Assembly (NCBI GenBank): GCA_021844725.1
Contig: JAKBSX010000047.1
Location: forward strand, 1-10,257
Direction of reading: 5' to 3'
Length of the DNA stretch: 10,257 nt
Source: Actinomycetes bacterium
GTDB lineage: Bacteria; Actinomycetota; Acidimicrobiia; Acidimicrobiales; Acidimicrobiaceae
Shown: positions 1 to 6,952 of the stretch, piece by piece
How positions within the stretch are numbered: position 1 is the stretch's first letter
Layout of the letters: each line of letters begins with the position of its first letter
The notes under the pieces: model-generated
Told to the model about the DNA's origin: nothing
Database searches by the model: none
What the model saw: the letters and a program-made list of their open reading frames with translations, nothing else
Program-made: the position numbers and the translations under genes

Positions 1-2001
1 CCTCTCCTGGAGGTAACCTAGTGTGCTATAGCCAGTACCGTAGTCATCGATCATTACTCCGATTCCGTGGCTTGCCAGTTCTGATATAGCCCGGTGTGCT
101 CTTGTTGGGTCGGCCATGAAGAGATCTTCTGTCAATTCAAGATCAAGACTGAAATTGGGTACTCCTTGTTGTTCCAGAGCCTCTAACACGGCTTCGGGAA
201 ATCCAGGGTCGAGCAAGTTGATCACAGACATATTGATTGCGATGCGTAGGTCTCTACCCTGGTCCAGCCACAGTCTTGTTTGGTGGATTGCTTTTCTCAT
301 TACAGTTAATGTCAGAAGAGGCATCAACCCAGCATTTTCAACTTGGGGAAGGAACTCTCCCGGAGTAAGTAGTCCCAGCTTGGGATGGTTCCATCGAACC
401 AGAGCTTCGGCTCCGCATACCCTGTTATGGATAATATTTATCTGTGGCTGGAAGTAAATTTCCATTTCCCCACATTCGATTGCTTGCCGCAGCCGCTTTT
501 CACTTTCTAGCCTAACTTTTTGTGCTTGGTGGTGCTCAGGTTGGTAGGCACAGATTCCAATTCTCCTCGATTTGGCTTCATACATCGCCAAATCAGCATG
601 TTGTAAAAGCTCCACTGGGTCGATCCCATTTGAAGGGGAAATTGCTATTCCAATACTGGCTGTGATTTCAAGTTCGGAAAGTACGATTGTGAAAGGTGTT
701 CTGAGGCTGGCCTGAAGCCGCTCTGCGATGACTTCTGCTGATTCAGAATCGGCGTCGTTTATGATGGCTCCGAATTCGTCCCCTCCAAGCCTGGCGATCA
801 AATCTCCGGTTCGCATTACGTGACTCAGTCTATTGGCCACTGCGATCAGAAGTTCGTCACCGTAGTGGTGCCCCAGGGTATCGTTGATTGATTTAAAGTC
901 GTTGATATCGATGATCAGAACTGCAAAGTTTTTGCTTTGCGTTGGCGAATAAAGCGCTTCTGCCAGCATTTCATTGAATGCCCTCCTGTTGGCCACCGAA
1001 GTTAAGTCGTCAGTTCGGGCTTCTTTTCGATGCTGTGCGCTCAGGCGGATGGTCTTGAAGCTTATTACAGTCCTAATGATTGCAATGAGGGCTCCACCGC
1101 CTGCTAAGATCACGCTTATTATGTGCACGCGGACTTGTGTGGCATAAACCAAAAGACCCAGACTAAAAAGCGCAAATAGGGTGGGAATAGTTAGACCGGG
1201 GATCGTTATCCTTGTTGCTGAAATGGTACTACGGTTCCACCTCCAGGCGGAGAGGGGTATTAGCGCAGTTGCCAGGAGTGATAGCGATGACAAAATGGTC
1301 CCGGGATGGTACGTCCCAGTTGCATTTTGATAAAGAAAAATAGTGTCTACAACTGCAAATGCTACGGTGCATGCGGCCATTATCCATAGATAAAGGGGCG
1401 GTTTCCAGTCGAAGGCAAGTATGGTTCCGACTATGACTACCAGAAGCGTGATATCAAGTACTGGATATGCCAAGTTGGTGGCAATTGCAGAGACTGGCAC
1501 TTTGATAGCGCTGAGTTTTTCGAGCACCGGAAATATGATTGCGGTGGCAATGCTGAGCAGCGAGAATAGTACAGTAAGAGCATCAAGCACCAGACTGGTT
1601 GAAAGCTTGATGAATCTGTTTTTGGCTAATGTGACCATCCCAATGATTAGAAAGAGGTACATTGCCAGCCACCCGGCATCAGAGATGGACGGATATGGGA
1701 TTGGTTTAAGATTTTTGATGATGGCAAGGTAGATTACAAATGCCAGAGAGCGCGCAATTACCCCGGCTGAAATCCAAATCCAGACCATTCTTTCTGCTTT
1801 TATCTTTACTGGACGCAAAAGGGCGAGAATTGCCAGCGTGATGTATCCACCAGCCTGCAACCAACCGTCAAAGACTGGGTTGAAGCTCGTGGAATGGCGG
1901 ACTGTGGGTATGGTGGTAAACGCGAACGAGACTATTTCAAGGGCTAGAAGTATTTGCAGCACTCTGATAACAATTGACCATTTTGGCGCTAGGCCAAGCA
2001 T
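1..2001 (-). CDS. Membrane GGDEF-EAL protein (diguanylate cyclase/phosphodiesterase), C-terminus cut by window edge
   Basis: My reverse-strand translation gives 667 codons without a stop, running off the left edge. Residues 1 to about 310 are hydrophobic with about eight or nine membrane segments and no named sensor domain that I recognise. A GGDEF domain follows (about 335-490): the signature RLGGDEF ends at residue 410, and RTGD at 397-400 sits five residues before GGDEF, the position of the product-inhibition I-site. The EAL domain starts near 517, with EAL at 532-534, ELTE at 622-625 and DDYGTGYS at 652-659, so metal-binding and catalytic motifs look intact. Roughly the last 90 residues of the EAL domain lie outside the window. 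Both c-di-GMP synthesis and hydrolysis are possible; which dominates cannot be read from sequence. I chose ATG at 2001; an in-frame GTG at 2028 would add a basic start (VKRARSKQP) suited to a membrane protein. Neither has a clear ribosome site. Confidence 0.92.
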   Translation of the reverse strand, partial: MLGLAPKWSIVIRVLQILLALEIVSFAFTTIPTVRHSTSFNPVFDGWLQAGGYITLAILALLRPVKIKAERMVWIWISAGVIARSLAFVIYLAIIKNLKPIPYPSISDAGWLAMYLFLIIGMVTLAKNRFIKLSTSLVLDALTVLFSLLSIATAIIFPVLEKLSAIKVPVSAIATNLAYPVLDITLLVVIVGTILAFDWKPPLYLWIMAACTVAFAVVDTIFLYQNATGTYHPGTILSSLSLLATALIPLSAWRWNRSTISATRITIPGLTIPTLFALFSLGLLVYATQVRVHIISVILAGGGALIAIIRTVISFKTIRLSAQHRKEARTDDLTSVANRRAFNEMLAEALYSPTQSKNFAVLIIDINDFKSINDTLGHHYGDELLIAVANRLSHVMRTGDLIARLGGDEFGAIINDADSESAEVIAERLQASLRTPFTIVLSELEITASIGIAISPSNGIDPVELLQHADLAMYEAKSRRIGICAYQPEHHQAQKVRLESEKRLRQAIECGEMEIYFQPQINIIHNRVCGAEALVRWNHPKLGLLTPGEFLPQVENAGLMPLLTLTVMRKAIHQTRLWLDQGRDLRIAINMSVINLLDPGFPEAVLEALEQQGVPNFSLDLELTEDLFMADPTRAHRAISELASHGIGVMIDDYGTGYSTLGYLQER

Positions 2002-2028
2002 CGGTTGTTTTGAGCGTGCCCGCTTCAC

Positions 2029-2372
2029 AATCTGAAGCTTACTGGAACATCAAAATGGTAAATGGTAATTTGGCCAAAGGATACTCGGTATTGCTGGGAG
2101 CCTATGTATTTTGTTCAATCGTACTAGCATAAAATACTTGCAGTGGTAGCTTGACCGTCAGAAAGGGTTAATGCCGGCGAGATGATCGCTTGGAATTCGT
2201 TGCATGAGAGCAAGTCAAGCCACGTCGTGACCAGGTTTGAGGTGCCTTAGTTCAATGGGTACCTAAGTAATTTCCTGGTGATAGCTTTAGTTAATCTTTC
2301 GGCTCTGTCTCTGATTGAAGCTAAAAACCAGCCTTTCCCAACTTGTCGGTTGAGTGATCTTTCTGGGGCTTT
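2029..2372. other. Intergenic region between the GGDEF-EAL gene and the alcohol dehydrogenase
   Basis: No convincing gene, RNA or strong terminator is visible in these 344 bases. On the minus strand a TATGCT box (2126-2131) could be a -10 element for the GGDEF-EAL gene, but no good -35 box sits at the right distance. Downstream of the dehydrogenase stop only short weak stems are seen, so transcription from that gene may read toward the signalling gene. Confidence 0.4.
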
Positions 2373-3374
2373 TCATTCCATCATCAATACCGCAGCTCCC
2401 TCATAGCGATGTTTGGCAAGATCTGATAGAGCCTGGTTGGCTTGCTCGAAAGGATAGGGAACCGTCGCGACATCGATTCCCATTTGGACTGCCAGGTCTA
2501 AAAACTGTTTCCCATCACTGCGGGTATTGGCAGTCACGCTGGTAATTGTTTTCTCTAGAAACAGGTATTTTTCGTAATTCAGCCTGGGAATGTCGCTCAG
2601 ATATATACCTGCGATGGCCAGGGTCCCGCCCCGGTCCAGAGCCTTTAGGGCCAGAGGTACGAGTTCTCCGCTTGGTGCGAAAATAATTGCTGAACTCAGT
2701 GGTTCGGACAGGGATTCCGTTAGGTCAATAGCAGAAGATGCTCCTAGGCGCAGTGCTTGCTGTCTAGCCTTTTCAGATCTGGTAATTACGTGGACCCTGG
2801 CGCCTTGATGGAGGGCCACCTGCATTGCCAGGTGGGCTGATGCGCCAAAGCCATATATTCCGAGTACCGCATCCTTATTCAGTTGTGCCCGTAGGAGTGC
2901 TCTGTATCCTATGATTCCTGAGCAAAGTAGGGGAGCCGCTTTCTCGGTGGGAATACCTTCTGGAATCTTGTAAGCGTAATTTTGATTTACTACTGCATAC
3001 TCGGCAAAGCCGCCGTCGTTATCCCAACCTGTAAATACCGGTGAATTGCACAAGTTTTCAGATCCACTCCTGCAAAATCTGCATGAACCGCAGGTACCCT
3101 GTAGCCAGGCGATACCAACCCGATCTGAAATTCTGAAATCCGTCACATCTGGTGCCAGCGCGATTACAGTGCCGATAACTTCGTGGCCTGGGATTATACC
3201 AGGGTATTTAGGATTGAGATCGCCCTCGGCCAGATGCAAGTCGGTTCTGCAGACTCCACAGGCAAGCACTTTGACCAGAAGCTGACCTGGTCCTGGATTC
3301 GGCGTCTCTTTCTCAACGAGCTGAAGAGGATTAGTATGTATCGGACCAGGAGTTTTCACTATCCAGGCACGCAT
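2373..3374 (-). CDS. adhA: Zinc-dependent alcohol dehydrogenase, AdhA-type (MDR superfamily)
   Basis: A complete 333-residue medium-chain dehydrogenase, expected to be a cytosolic enzyme interconverting alcohols and aldehydes with a nicotinamide cofactor. The N-terminal GroES-like domain has the catalytic zinc ligands C42 (GVCRTD), H64-E65 (GHE) and C151 (LLCSGIIGY). The structural zinc site is C95, C98, C101 and C109. The Rossmann domain starts with GIYGFGASAH (172-181), a GxGxxA variant usual in this subfamily. The overall sequence strongly resembles the actinobacterial AdhA group (GIAWL, TGWD.DGG, ALDRGGTLAIAGI), which is why I give the symbol; substrate is unknown. ATG at 3374 is preceded by AAGGAG at good spacing. 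It is divergent from the aquaporin gene, and its own promoter is visible upstream. Confidence 0.94.
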   Translation of the reverse strand: MRAWIVKTPGPIHTNPLQLVEKETPNPGPGQLLVKVLACGVCRTDLHLAEGDLNPKYPGIIPGHEVIGTVIALAPDVTDFRISDRVGIAWLQGTCGSCRFCRSGSENLCNSPVFTGWDNDGGFAEYAVVNQNYAYKIPEGIPTEKAAPLLCSGIIGYRALLRAQLNKDAVLGIYGFGASAHLAMQVALHQGARVHVITRSEKARQQALRLGASSAIDLTESLSEPLSSAIIFAPSGELVPLALKALDRGGTLAIAGIYLSDIPRLNYEKYLFLEKTITSVTANTRSDGKQFLDLAVQMGIDVATVPYPFEQANQALSDLAKHRYEGAAVLMME

Positions 3375-3419
3375 TTGTTAACTCCTTGGTATGTTCGCAG
3401 CCAATTCGACATAGCATTC

Positions 3420-3448
3420 AAAATAGAGTCATCTTTTTACTTGGTCAA
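3420..3448 (-). promoter_or_regulatory. Sigma-70-type promoter of the alcohol dehydrogenase
   Basis: On the minus strand TTGACC (3443-3448) and TATTTT (3420-3425) are separated by exactly 17 bases. This is close to the housekeeping consensus and implies a leader of about 40 bases before the ATG at 3374. Confidence 0.65.
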
Positions 3449-3454
3449 GGTGTG

Positions 3455-3472
3455 CTTCTTCTTCTTCTTCTT
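3455..3472. repeat. (CTT)6 trinucleotide microsatellite upstream of the dehydrogenase promoter
   Basis: Six perfect CTT units (GAA-type on the coding strand of the dehydrogenase) end six bases upstream of the -35 box and are followed by more T residues. Slippage here would change the distance between the promoter and anything bound upstream, in steps of three bases. No function is proven. Confidence 0.85.
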
Positions 3473-3512
3473 TTGTTTGGTTAGATTTTACTTCAAGGTC
3501 GGTGATCGCAAT

Positions 3513-3529
3513 CGATAAAAGGCTTATCG
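3513..3529. promoter_or_regulatory. Inverted repeat CGATAA-N5-TTATCG in the divergent region
   Basis: Perfect 6-base arms around a 5-base spacer lie between the dehydrogenase promoter and the aquaporin start. Size and place suit an operator for a dimeric repressor or activator, but no regulator gene lies in the window. Confidence 0.35.
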
Positions 3530-3540
3530 GCGGCCACTGA

Positions 3541-3553
3541 CATACTGTATGAT
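3541..3553. promoter_or_regulatory. CATACTGTATG palindrome with overlapping -10-like TATGAT, upstream of the aquaporin gene
   Basis: CATAC-T-GTATG (3541-3551) is a perfect 11-base inverted repeat. TATGAT at 3548-3553 could be the aquaporin -10 box, about 58 bases before the ATG. The -35 region is weak, so use of this promoter may need an activator. Confidence 0.35.
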
Positions 3554-3610
3554 AGGTCTGAGATCAGCATCGGTATTTCTAGCCAATTGATTGCTGTACA
3601 GAGGAGAGCT

Positions 3611-4444
3611 ATGAGCGCAGATGAGTCTTCTGCAGCAGGTGAGCTTGAGCCGGGATCTATTCCACATGAAGTAATGCAAGAGCAGCTACGAAGTTTGCTA
3701 CGAACGGAGGCTGGCTGGGCAGTTCGGTTTAGAGATCCATCTCAGGAAGCTAGGCGGCTGTTTAGCGAACTTTTTGGCACTTTTTTCCTAGTCCTGGTTG
3801 CGGCGGGGGCACCCACAGTTTCTGCTTTTGGAGCAGGCCAGATTGGCCGGGCGGCAGCGGTTACTGCTCCAGGGCTAATGGTGTTGGCCATAATTCTGTT
3901 TATGGGAAAGGTTTCAGGAGCACATCTCAATCCGGTTGTGAGCATCGCCTTCGCACTGCGCAAGGATTTTCCCTGGAGAAGGGTACCGGGATATATTCTG
4001 GTTCAAGCTATCGGAGCTATTCTGGCCGGGTACTTCCTCTATGGTATGTTCGGCAAGGTTGGAATGCTGGGAGCTACACTTCCGGGCAAGGGGGTCGGCG
4101 ACTTTCAGGCATTTTTGATGGAAACAGTCCTGACGTTGGGACTTGTCAGCACTATTTTAGGAACCTCCTCGAAGGCGCAAAATGTCGGAACCATGTCCGC
4201 AGTGGGAGTTGGATCCTATATTGCCTTAGCTGGTCTTTGGGCAAGTCCGATCACTGGAGCATCGATGAATCCGGTACGATCATTGGGACCAGCCGTGGCG
4301 CTCGGAAACTTTTCCCATATTTGGGTATATTTTGCAGGTCCACTTCTTGGTGCTCTTCTTGCGGTTGTGGTGGCAATAATCTTGAGAGGGCCTGGTGGAC
4401 TCGACCTTGATGCTCAACTTGCTGCTCAGGGAAAAATCGACTGA
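3611..4444 (+). CDS. Aquaporin / MIP-family channel
   Basis: A 277-residue inner-membrane channel for water or small neutral solutes. About 48 soluble residues precede six membrane helices and two half-helices. The first NPA box is NPV (107-109, in SGAHLNPVVS) and the second is also NPV (220-222), followed by the conserved pore Arg 223. A hand alignment to E. coli AqpZ puts P88, G208, A217 and R223 at the selectivity-filter positions held by Phe, His, Thr and Arg in AqpZ, arguing against a strict water pore. I chose ATG at 3611 because GAGGAG lies four bases before it; a TTG at 3587 in the same frame lacks a better site. The 57-base gap to the next gene allows cotranscription. Family assignment is secure; the solute is not known. 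Confidence 0.92.
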   Translation: MSADESSAAGELEPGSIPHEVMQEQLRSLLRTEAGWAVRFRDPSQEARRLFSELFGTFFLVLVAAGAPTVSAFGAGQIGRAAAVTAPGLMVLAIILFMGKVSGAHLNPVVSIAFALRKDFPWRRVPGYILVQAIGAILAGYFLYGMFGKVGMLGATLPGKGVGDFQAFLMETVLTLGLVSTILGTSSKAQNVGTMSAVGVGSYIALAGLWASPITGASMNPVRSLGPAVALGNFSHIWVYFAGPLLGALLAVVVAIILRGPGGLDLDAQLAAQGKID

Positions 4445-4501
4445 ATCCTTAGAATTTTCAACCTTTCAGTTTTGGAGTATCTGCTATAGAGGGGGATTGC
4501 A

Positions 4502-4903
4502 ATGGCAAAAAATAAATCAAAGCACAAGGAGTTATGGAAGAACAGCCCAGATGAACATGATTTTCCTGCAGCGAAAGATTATCTGTCATTGATTACCGGT
4601 CAAAAGATCGCTGAGATGGTGGTGGACTCCCTCAAAGAAGTGCCGACTGAGGTTCGAAAGGCGAAAGATCTACTCAGAGCCAGCGGATTGCCATTACTTG
4701 GTAAGGATGATTTTCATGTTGCGCTGGATCTAAAAAAGGTTGCTAAAGGGATTCCACTTTCACCTGTGCTTTTAGTAAGAGGAAGCATATCTAAACAAAT
4801 CCCCTTGACGGTGGCTGATGGATATCACAGAATTTGTGCCAGCTATCAGATCGACGAGAATCAGGACATACCTTGCAAAATAGCTGAACCTAACTTCAGC
4901 TGA
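4502..4903 (+). CDS. Small conserved hypothetical protein with a ParB/Srx-like signature
   Basis: A soluble 133-residue protein with a lysine-rich start. The C-terminal half has the layout of the ParB/Srx fold: a strand at SPVLLVRG (87-94), then VADGYHRICASY (104-115), which matches the DGxHR nucleotide-binding box of ParB-like proteins, and a last strand IPCKIAE. The N-terminal part looks helical, with no DNA-binding helix-turn-helix, so a role in partition is not implied. ParB-fold proteins include CTPases, nucleases and sulfiredoxin-like enzymes, and I cannot choose between them. AGAGGGGG lies six bases before the ATG. It follows the aquaporin gene by 57 bases on the same strand and may share its transcript. 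Confidence 0.82.
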   Translation: MAKNKSKHKELWKNSPDEHDFPAAKDYLSLITGQKIAEMVVDSLKEVPTEVRKAKDLLRASGLPLLGKDDFHVALDLKKVAKGIPLSPVLLVRGSISKQIPLTVADGYHRICASYQIDENQDIPCKIAEPNFS

Positions 4904-4910
4904 AGTTTGT
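4892..4910 (+). terminator. Palindrome over the stop codon, possible weak terminator
   Basis: A perfect 16-base palindrome (AACTTCAG-CTGAAGTT, 4892-4907) covers the TGA stop at 4901-4903 and is followed by TGT and TTAT. As RNA it would give a 6-pair stem with a 4-base loop. The U-tract is poor, so termination is only possible. Confidence 0.35.
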
Positions 4911-5022
4911 TTATCTCAGCTATGTGGAATGCTTTTAGAGGCCAATAGCCGGTTGACCCCAGCAGGTAAGGAAGCTCGCGCCTGTTTCCCTGGCCCGGTT
5001 TAGAGCATCAATGCATCATCAG

Positions 5023-5054
5023 GTAGCTACACTGTAACTGTCTATGAAGCTACA
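5023..5054. promoter_or_regulatory. Repeated AGCTACA boxes before vapB, likely autoregulatory operator
   Basis: AGCTACA occurs at 5025-5031 and again at 5048-5054, 23 bases apart (about two helical turns). The first lies in the perfect palindrome GTAGCTAC (5023-5030); GTAGCT and AGCTAC also form a spaced inverted repeat (5023-5028, 5048-5053). The second box ends just before the ribosome site of the antitoxin. Antitoxin-toxin complexes of this type commonly bind such repeats in their own promoters. Confidence 0.45.
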
Positions 5055-5065
5055 AAGAGGTAAAA

Positions 5066-5323
5066 GTGGAAGTTGGAGTTCGGGAACTCAAAAATAACCT
5101 CAGCCGATATCTGGCCCAGGTTAGTACCGGTAAAGAAGTCATTATCACCGATCGTGGACGGGCAGTGGCTAGGATCACGCCGATTGGTACCGAGAGAAAT
5201 ATTGACAAATTAATCGCACAGGGAGTTGTAACGCCGGCCTCCACGGCAAAACAGGTTGCGCCTATAAAACGCGTACTTACTAAAAAACCCGTGAGTTCTC
5301 TAGTAGCAGATCAACGTCGTTGA
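5066..5323 (+). CDS. vapB: Type II antitoxin, Phd/YefM family (VapB-like)
   Basis: An 85-residue protein whose first 45 residues match the Phd/YefM DNA-binding fold: VGVRELKNNLSRYLAQV, then GKEVIITDRGRAVARI with the following proline. The basic, flexible C-terminus would wrap the toxin. The start is GTG at 5066, with AGAGG five bases upstream; no better ATG exists in frame. The stop (5321-5323) overlaps the toxin start by four bases, so translation is probably coupled. It should neutralise the adjacent PIN toxin and repress the operon through the AGCTACA boxes upstream. Confidence 0.9.
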   Translation: MEVGVRELKNNLSRYLAQVSTGKEVIITDRGRAVARITPIGTERNIDKLIAQGVVTPASTAKQVAPIKRVLTKKPVSSLVADQRR

Positions 5324-5739
5324 TCGCCTATTTTGATACTTCAGCGGTTGTACCTCTTTTGGTACATGAGACTGGTTCAGAGAGAGCAAATCTGCTATGG
5401 AACGAAGCCGACCGTATTGCCACGGTTCGGCTTGTCTACGCCGAAGGCCGTGCGGCGCTGGCCATGGCCTCGCGTCTTGGGCGTATCGATCAAATTGCAC
5501 TACGTTTAGCAGTAGATGAGCTCGATCGGCTATATCAACAGATGGACCTTATTGAACTCACTGATACTCTCATATGGCGTGCCGGCGTGCTGGCAGAGGA
5601 GTGCTTGTTACGAGGTTACGATGCTGTGCATTTGGCTGCAGCAGAGGTACTCAGAGCCGAAAGTCTGGTTTTTGTCGCTGGTGACGACTTGCTTTGTAAA
5701 GCGGCAGAAATTCTCGGATTGGCAGTTGCTCATACCTGA
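5320..5739 (+). CDS. vapC: Type II toxin, PIN-domain ribonuclease (VapC)
   Basis: A 139-residue PIN-domain protein expected to cleave RNA using magnesium or manganese when the antitoxin is lost. The acidic active-site set is present: D6 (YFDTSAVVPL), E42 (YAEGRAAL), D101 (GYDAVHLAAA) and D122-D123 (AGDDLLCKAA), so the toxin looks intact. The start is TTG at 5320, within the string TTGA that also contains the antitoxin stop. This weak start may keep toxin below antitoxin. The next ATG in frame is residue 49, which would remove two catalytic acids. RNA targets of VapC toxins vary (tRNA, rRNA) and cannot be predicted here. Confidence 0.92.
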   Translation: MIAYFDTSAVVPLLVHETGSERANLLWNEADRIATVRLVYAEGRAALAMASRLGRIDQIALRLAVDELDRLYQQMDLIELTDTLIWRAGVLAEECLLRGYDAVHLAAAEVLRAESLVFVAGDDLLCKAAEILGLAVAHT

Positions 5740-6036
5740 GGAGGTCGCCGCATAATTATATGGCCTGGGGGCGTATTTCTAGCTTAGCTGCGGGCTGGCT
5801 GACCATAGTCTGTGGCTACCGTTAAGGCATTGGTTGCGCTCGATAGCAATTGCCTCAGGCGACAATCTGGAGTAGTTCCGGTTTTAGAGACGGAGGACGT
5901 CGAGCGCAGACTAAACAGGTTTTAGTTACCGTAGCGTTCCAATTTTGGTCAAATACCTAGTCGACACGGTGATTCTCGCTCTTTTTGCTGCAAGGAGGCA
6001 AGGCGGAACCGCAGCTAGGATGACAGAGACAGATGA
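5740..6036. other. Intergenic region between convergent vapC and the SnoaL-like gene
   Basis: No gene of family-like quality is seen in either strand. A GGAGG after the vapC stop is followed by a possible 19-codon reading frame (5760-5819) at too great a distance. The octamer GGTTTTAG occurs twice (about 5880 and 5919). There is no clear bidirectional terminator although the flanking genes converge. Confidence 0.4.
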
Positions 6037-6642
6037 CTAAGGCGTAGGGCTTTGAGAGGTCAGCCACTTGTTTCCCCTCAGATAAAGCTGTTGCACCTCT
6101 GGTCCATCGAGACCTGGCATGTCCACCTTTACTGGATATCCAATCCGTGACTGAAGATAGGCCAGGTGGCGATAACCTACAGGGAACTTATTCAATAACT
6201 CCGGATCCAGCTTGGGAAATTCACCTGGAACTATAGAGTTGAGGCGGTCCATTTCGTAGATTGGTTGGCGTAGAACCAGTTTCCAGTCGTTTCCCTCTTT
6301 TCTGAGGAAATCGTAGAACCTTCCAGTGCAAATTACATCACAGAGCACGGATTCAACCTCAGCTCTTTGAGTAATCGTCATTTTCGTTTGAGCAATTGCC
6401 CTGTCTCCGGACACCTCAATCGAGCTGCCTCCCAGAAAGTGGAGAATCCTGACACCGTTGTTCCATCCGTCGATGCTGGCCTGGATGAACTCTTCGGCTG
6501 AACCCTGTTTCCAGGTAGCCATCATTACTCCGTCTGACGCCCACAGGGTTCGGAATTTGTCCCAATCTCCTGCGTCTCGCCATACAGCCCAGTTCTCAAT
6601 CAGCTCCCGGATTCTTAAGCGTTCCCCGATCTGATCATCCAA
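6037..6642 (-). CDS. SnoaL-like / NTF2-superfamily protein
   Basis: A complete 201-residue soluble protein. Residues 1 to about 130 form one SnoaL-like alpha+beta cone: helical start (RLRIRELIENWAVWRDAGDWDKFRTLWASDGVM), central strands (ILHFLGGSSIEVSGDRAIAQTKMTI) and a last strand with WKLVLRQPIYEMDRL. The tail (about 150-201: FPVGYRHLAYLQSRIGY, DMPGLDGPEVQQLY) is a conserved extension that I associate with one uncharacterised bacterial subgroup. Relatives include cyclases, dehydratases and isomerases of small ketones, but I cannot assign a reaction. The start is TTG at 6642, with AGAGG eight bases upstream and a stop shortly before; the next ATG falls at residue 40, inside the fold. It has its own promoter and is transcribed alone, convergent with vapC. 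Confidence 0.85.
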   Translation of the reverse strand: MDDQIGERLRIRELIENWAVWRDAGDWDKFRTLWASDGVMMATWKQGSAEEFIQASIDGWNNGVRILHFLGGSSIEVSGDRAIAQTKMTITQRAEVESVLCDVICTGRFYDFLRKEGNDWKLVLRQPIYEMDRLNSIVPGEFPKLDPELLNKFPVGYRHLAYLQSRIGYPVKVDMPGLDGPEVQQLYLRGNKWLTSQSPTP

Positions 6643-6688
6643 TGCAAGAACCTCTTTCGCTCACGATCTGCCAGCTTATAACTGCGCT

Positions 6689-6700
6689 CAGACTTGTCTG
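6689..6700. promoter_or_regulatory. Palindrome CAGAC-TT-GTCTG at the start point of the SnoaL-like gene
   Basis: Perfect 5-base arms with a 2-base centre lie just downstream of the proposed -10 box, covering the expected transcription start. This is a classic position for a repressor site. Confidence 0.4.
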
Positions 6701-6702
6701 GT

Positions 6703-6730
6703 ATCTTAGCAAGCCTTTAAATCTACTCAA
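6703..6730 (-). promoter_or_regulatory. Promoter of the SnoaL-like gene
   Basis: On the minus strand TTGAGT (6725-6730) and TAAGAT (6703-6708) are 16 bases apart, a plausible sigma-70-type pair giving a leader of about 50 bases. Confidence 0.45.
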
Positions 6731-6922
6731 AATATGATTTTCTTGATAGGGACAAATAATTATGGCATCCATTATCTATCCCGACTGATAAATCAATCCG
6801 ACGAGATATAAACAGCAATCGATTAAAAATTTAGACCGAGGGAGTTGGCTTGAAACTGTCGTCGAAGGCATTAGATCAAGGTAGCGCTCAACAACATCTG
6901 TAAAACAGCTGTTCATGTGCGT
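6731..6922. other. AT-rich intergenic stretch between divergent SnoaL-like and methyltransferase genes
   Basis: No supported gene. The 69-codon minus-strand reading frame here (6776-6985) has no family-like features. The 10-base palindrome AACAGCTGTT (about 6904-6913) lies shortly before the methyltransferase promoter and may be a regulator site. Confidence 0.3.
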
Positions 6923-6952
6923 TTGACTGGGAACAAATTTTCGTATTATTAT
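6923..6952 (+). promoter_or_regulatory. Probable promoter of the methyltransferase gene, with a long leader
   Basis: TTGACT (6923-6928) and TATTAT (6947-6952) are 18 bases apart; a second TATTAT at 6944-6949 gives 15. If used, the mRNA has a leader of about 180 bases before the ATG at 7142. I recognise no riboswitch in this leader; a short GCTC/GAGC stem with a following T-rich stretch lies near 7048-7070. Confidence 0.45.

Noticed and set aside
3587..3610. TTG start for the aquaporin gene
   Set aside because: ATG at 3611 has GAGGAG at usable spacing; the TTG does not.
5760..5819. Possible 19-codon peptide after vapC
   Set aside because: The GGAGG before it is too far from the ATG, and the peptide has no recognisable character.
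5835..5908. 9-base inverted repeat TGCGCTCGA / TCGAGCGCA
   Set aside because: The arms are 56 bases apart and such a match is reasonably likely by chance in a 300-base gap.
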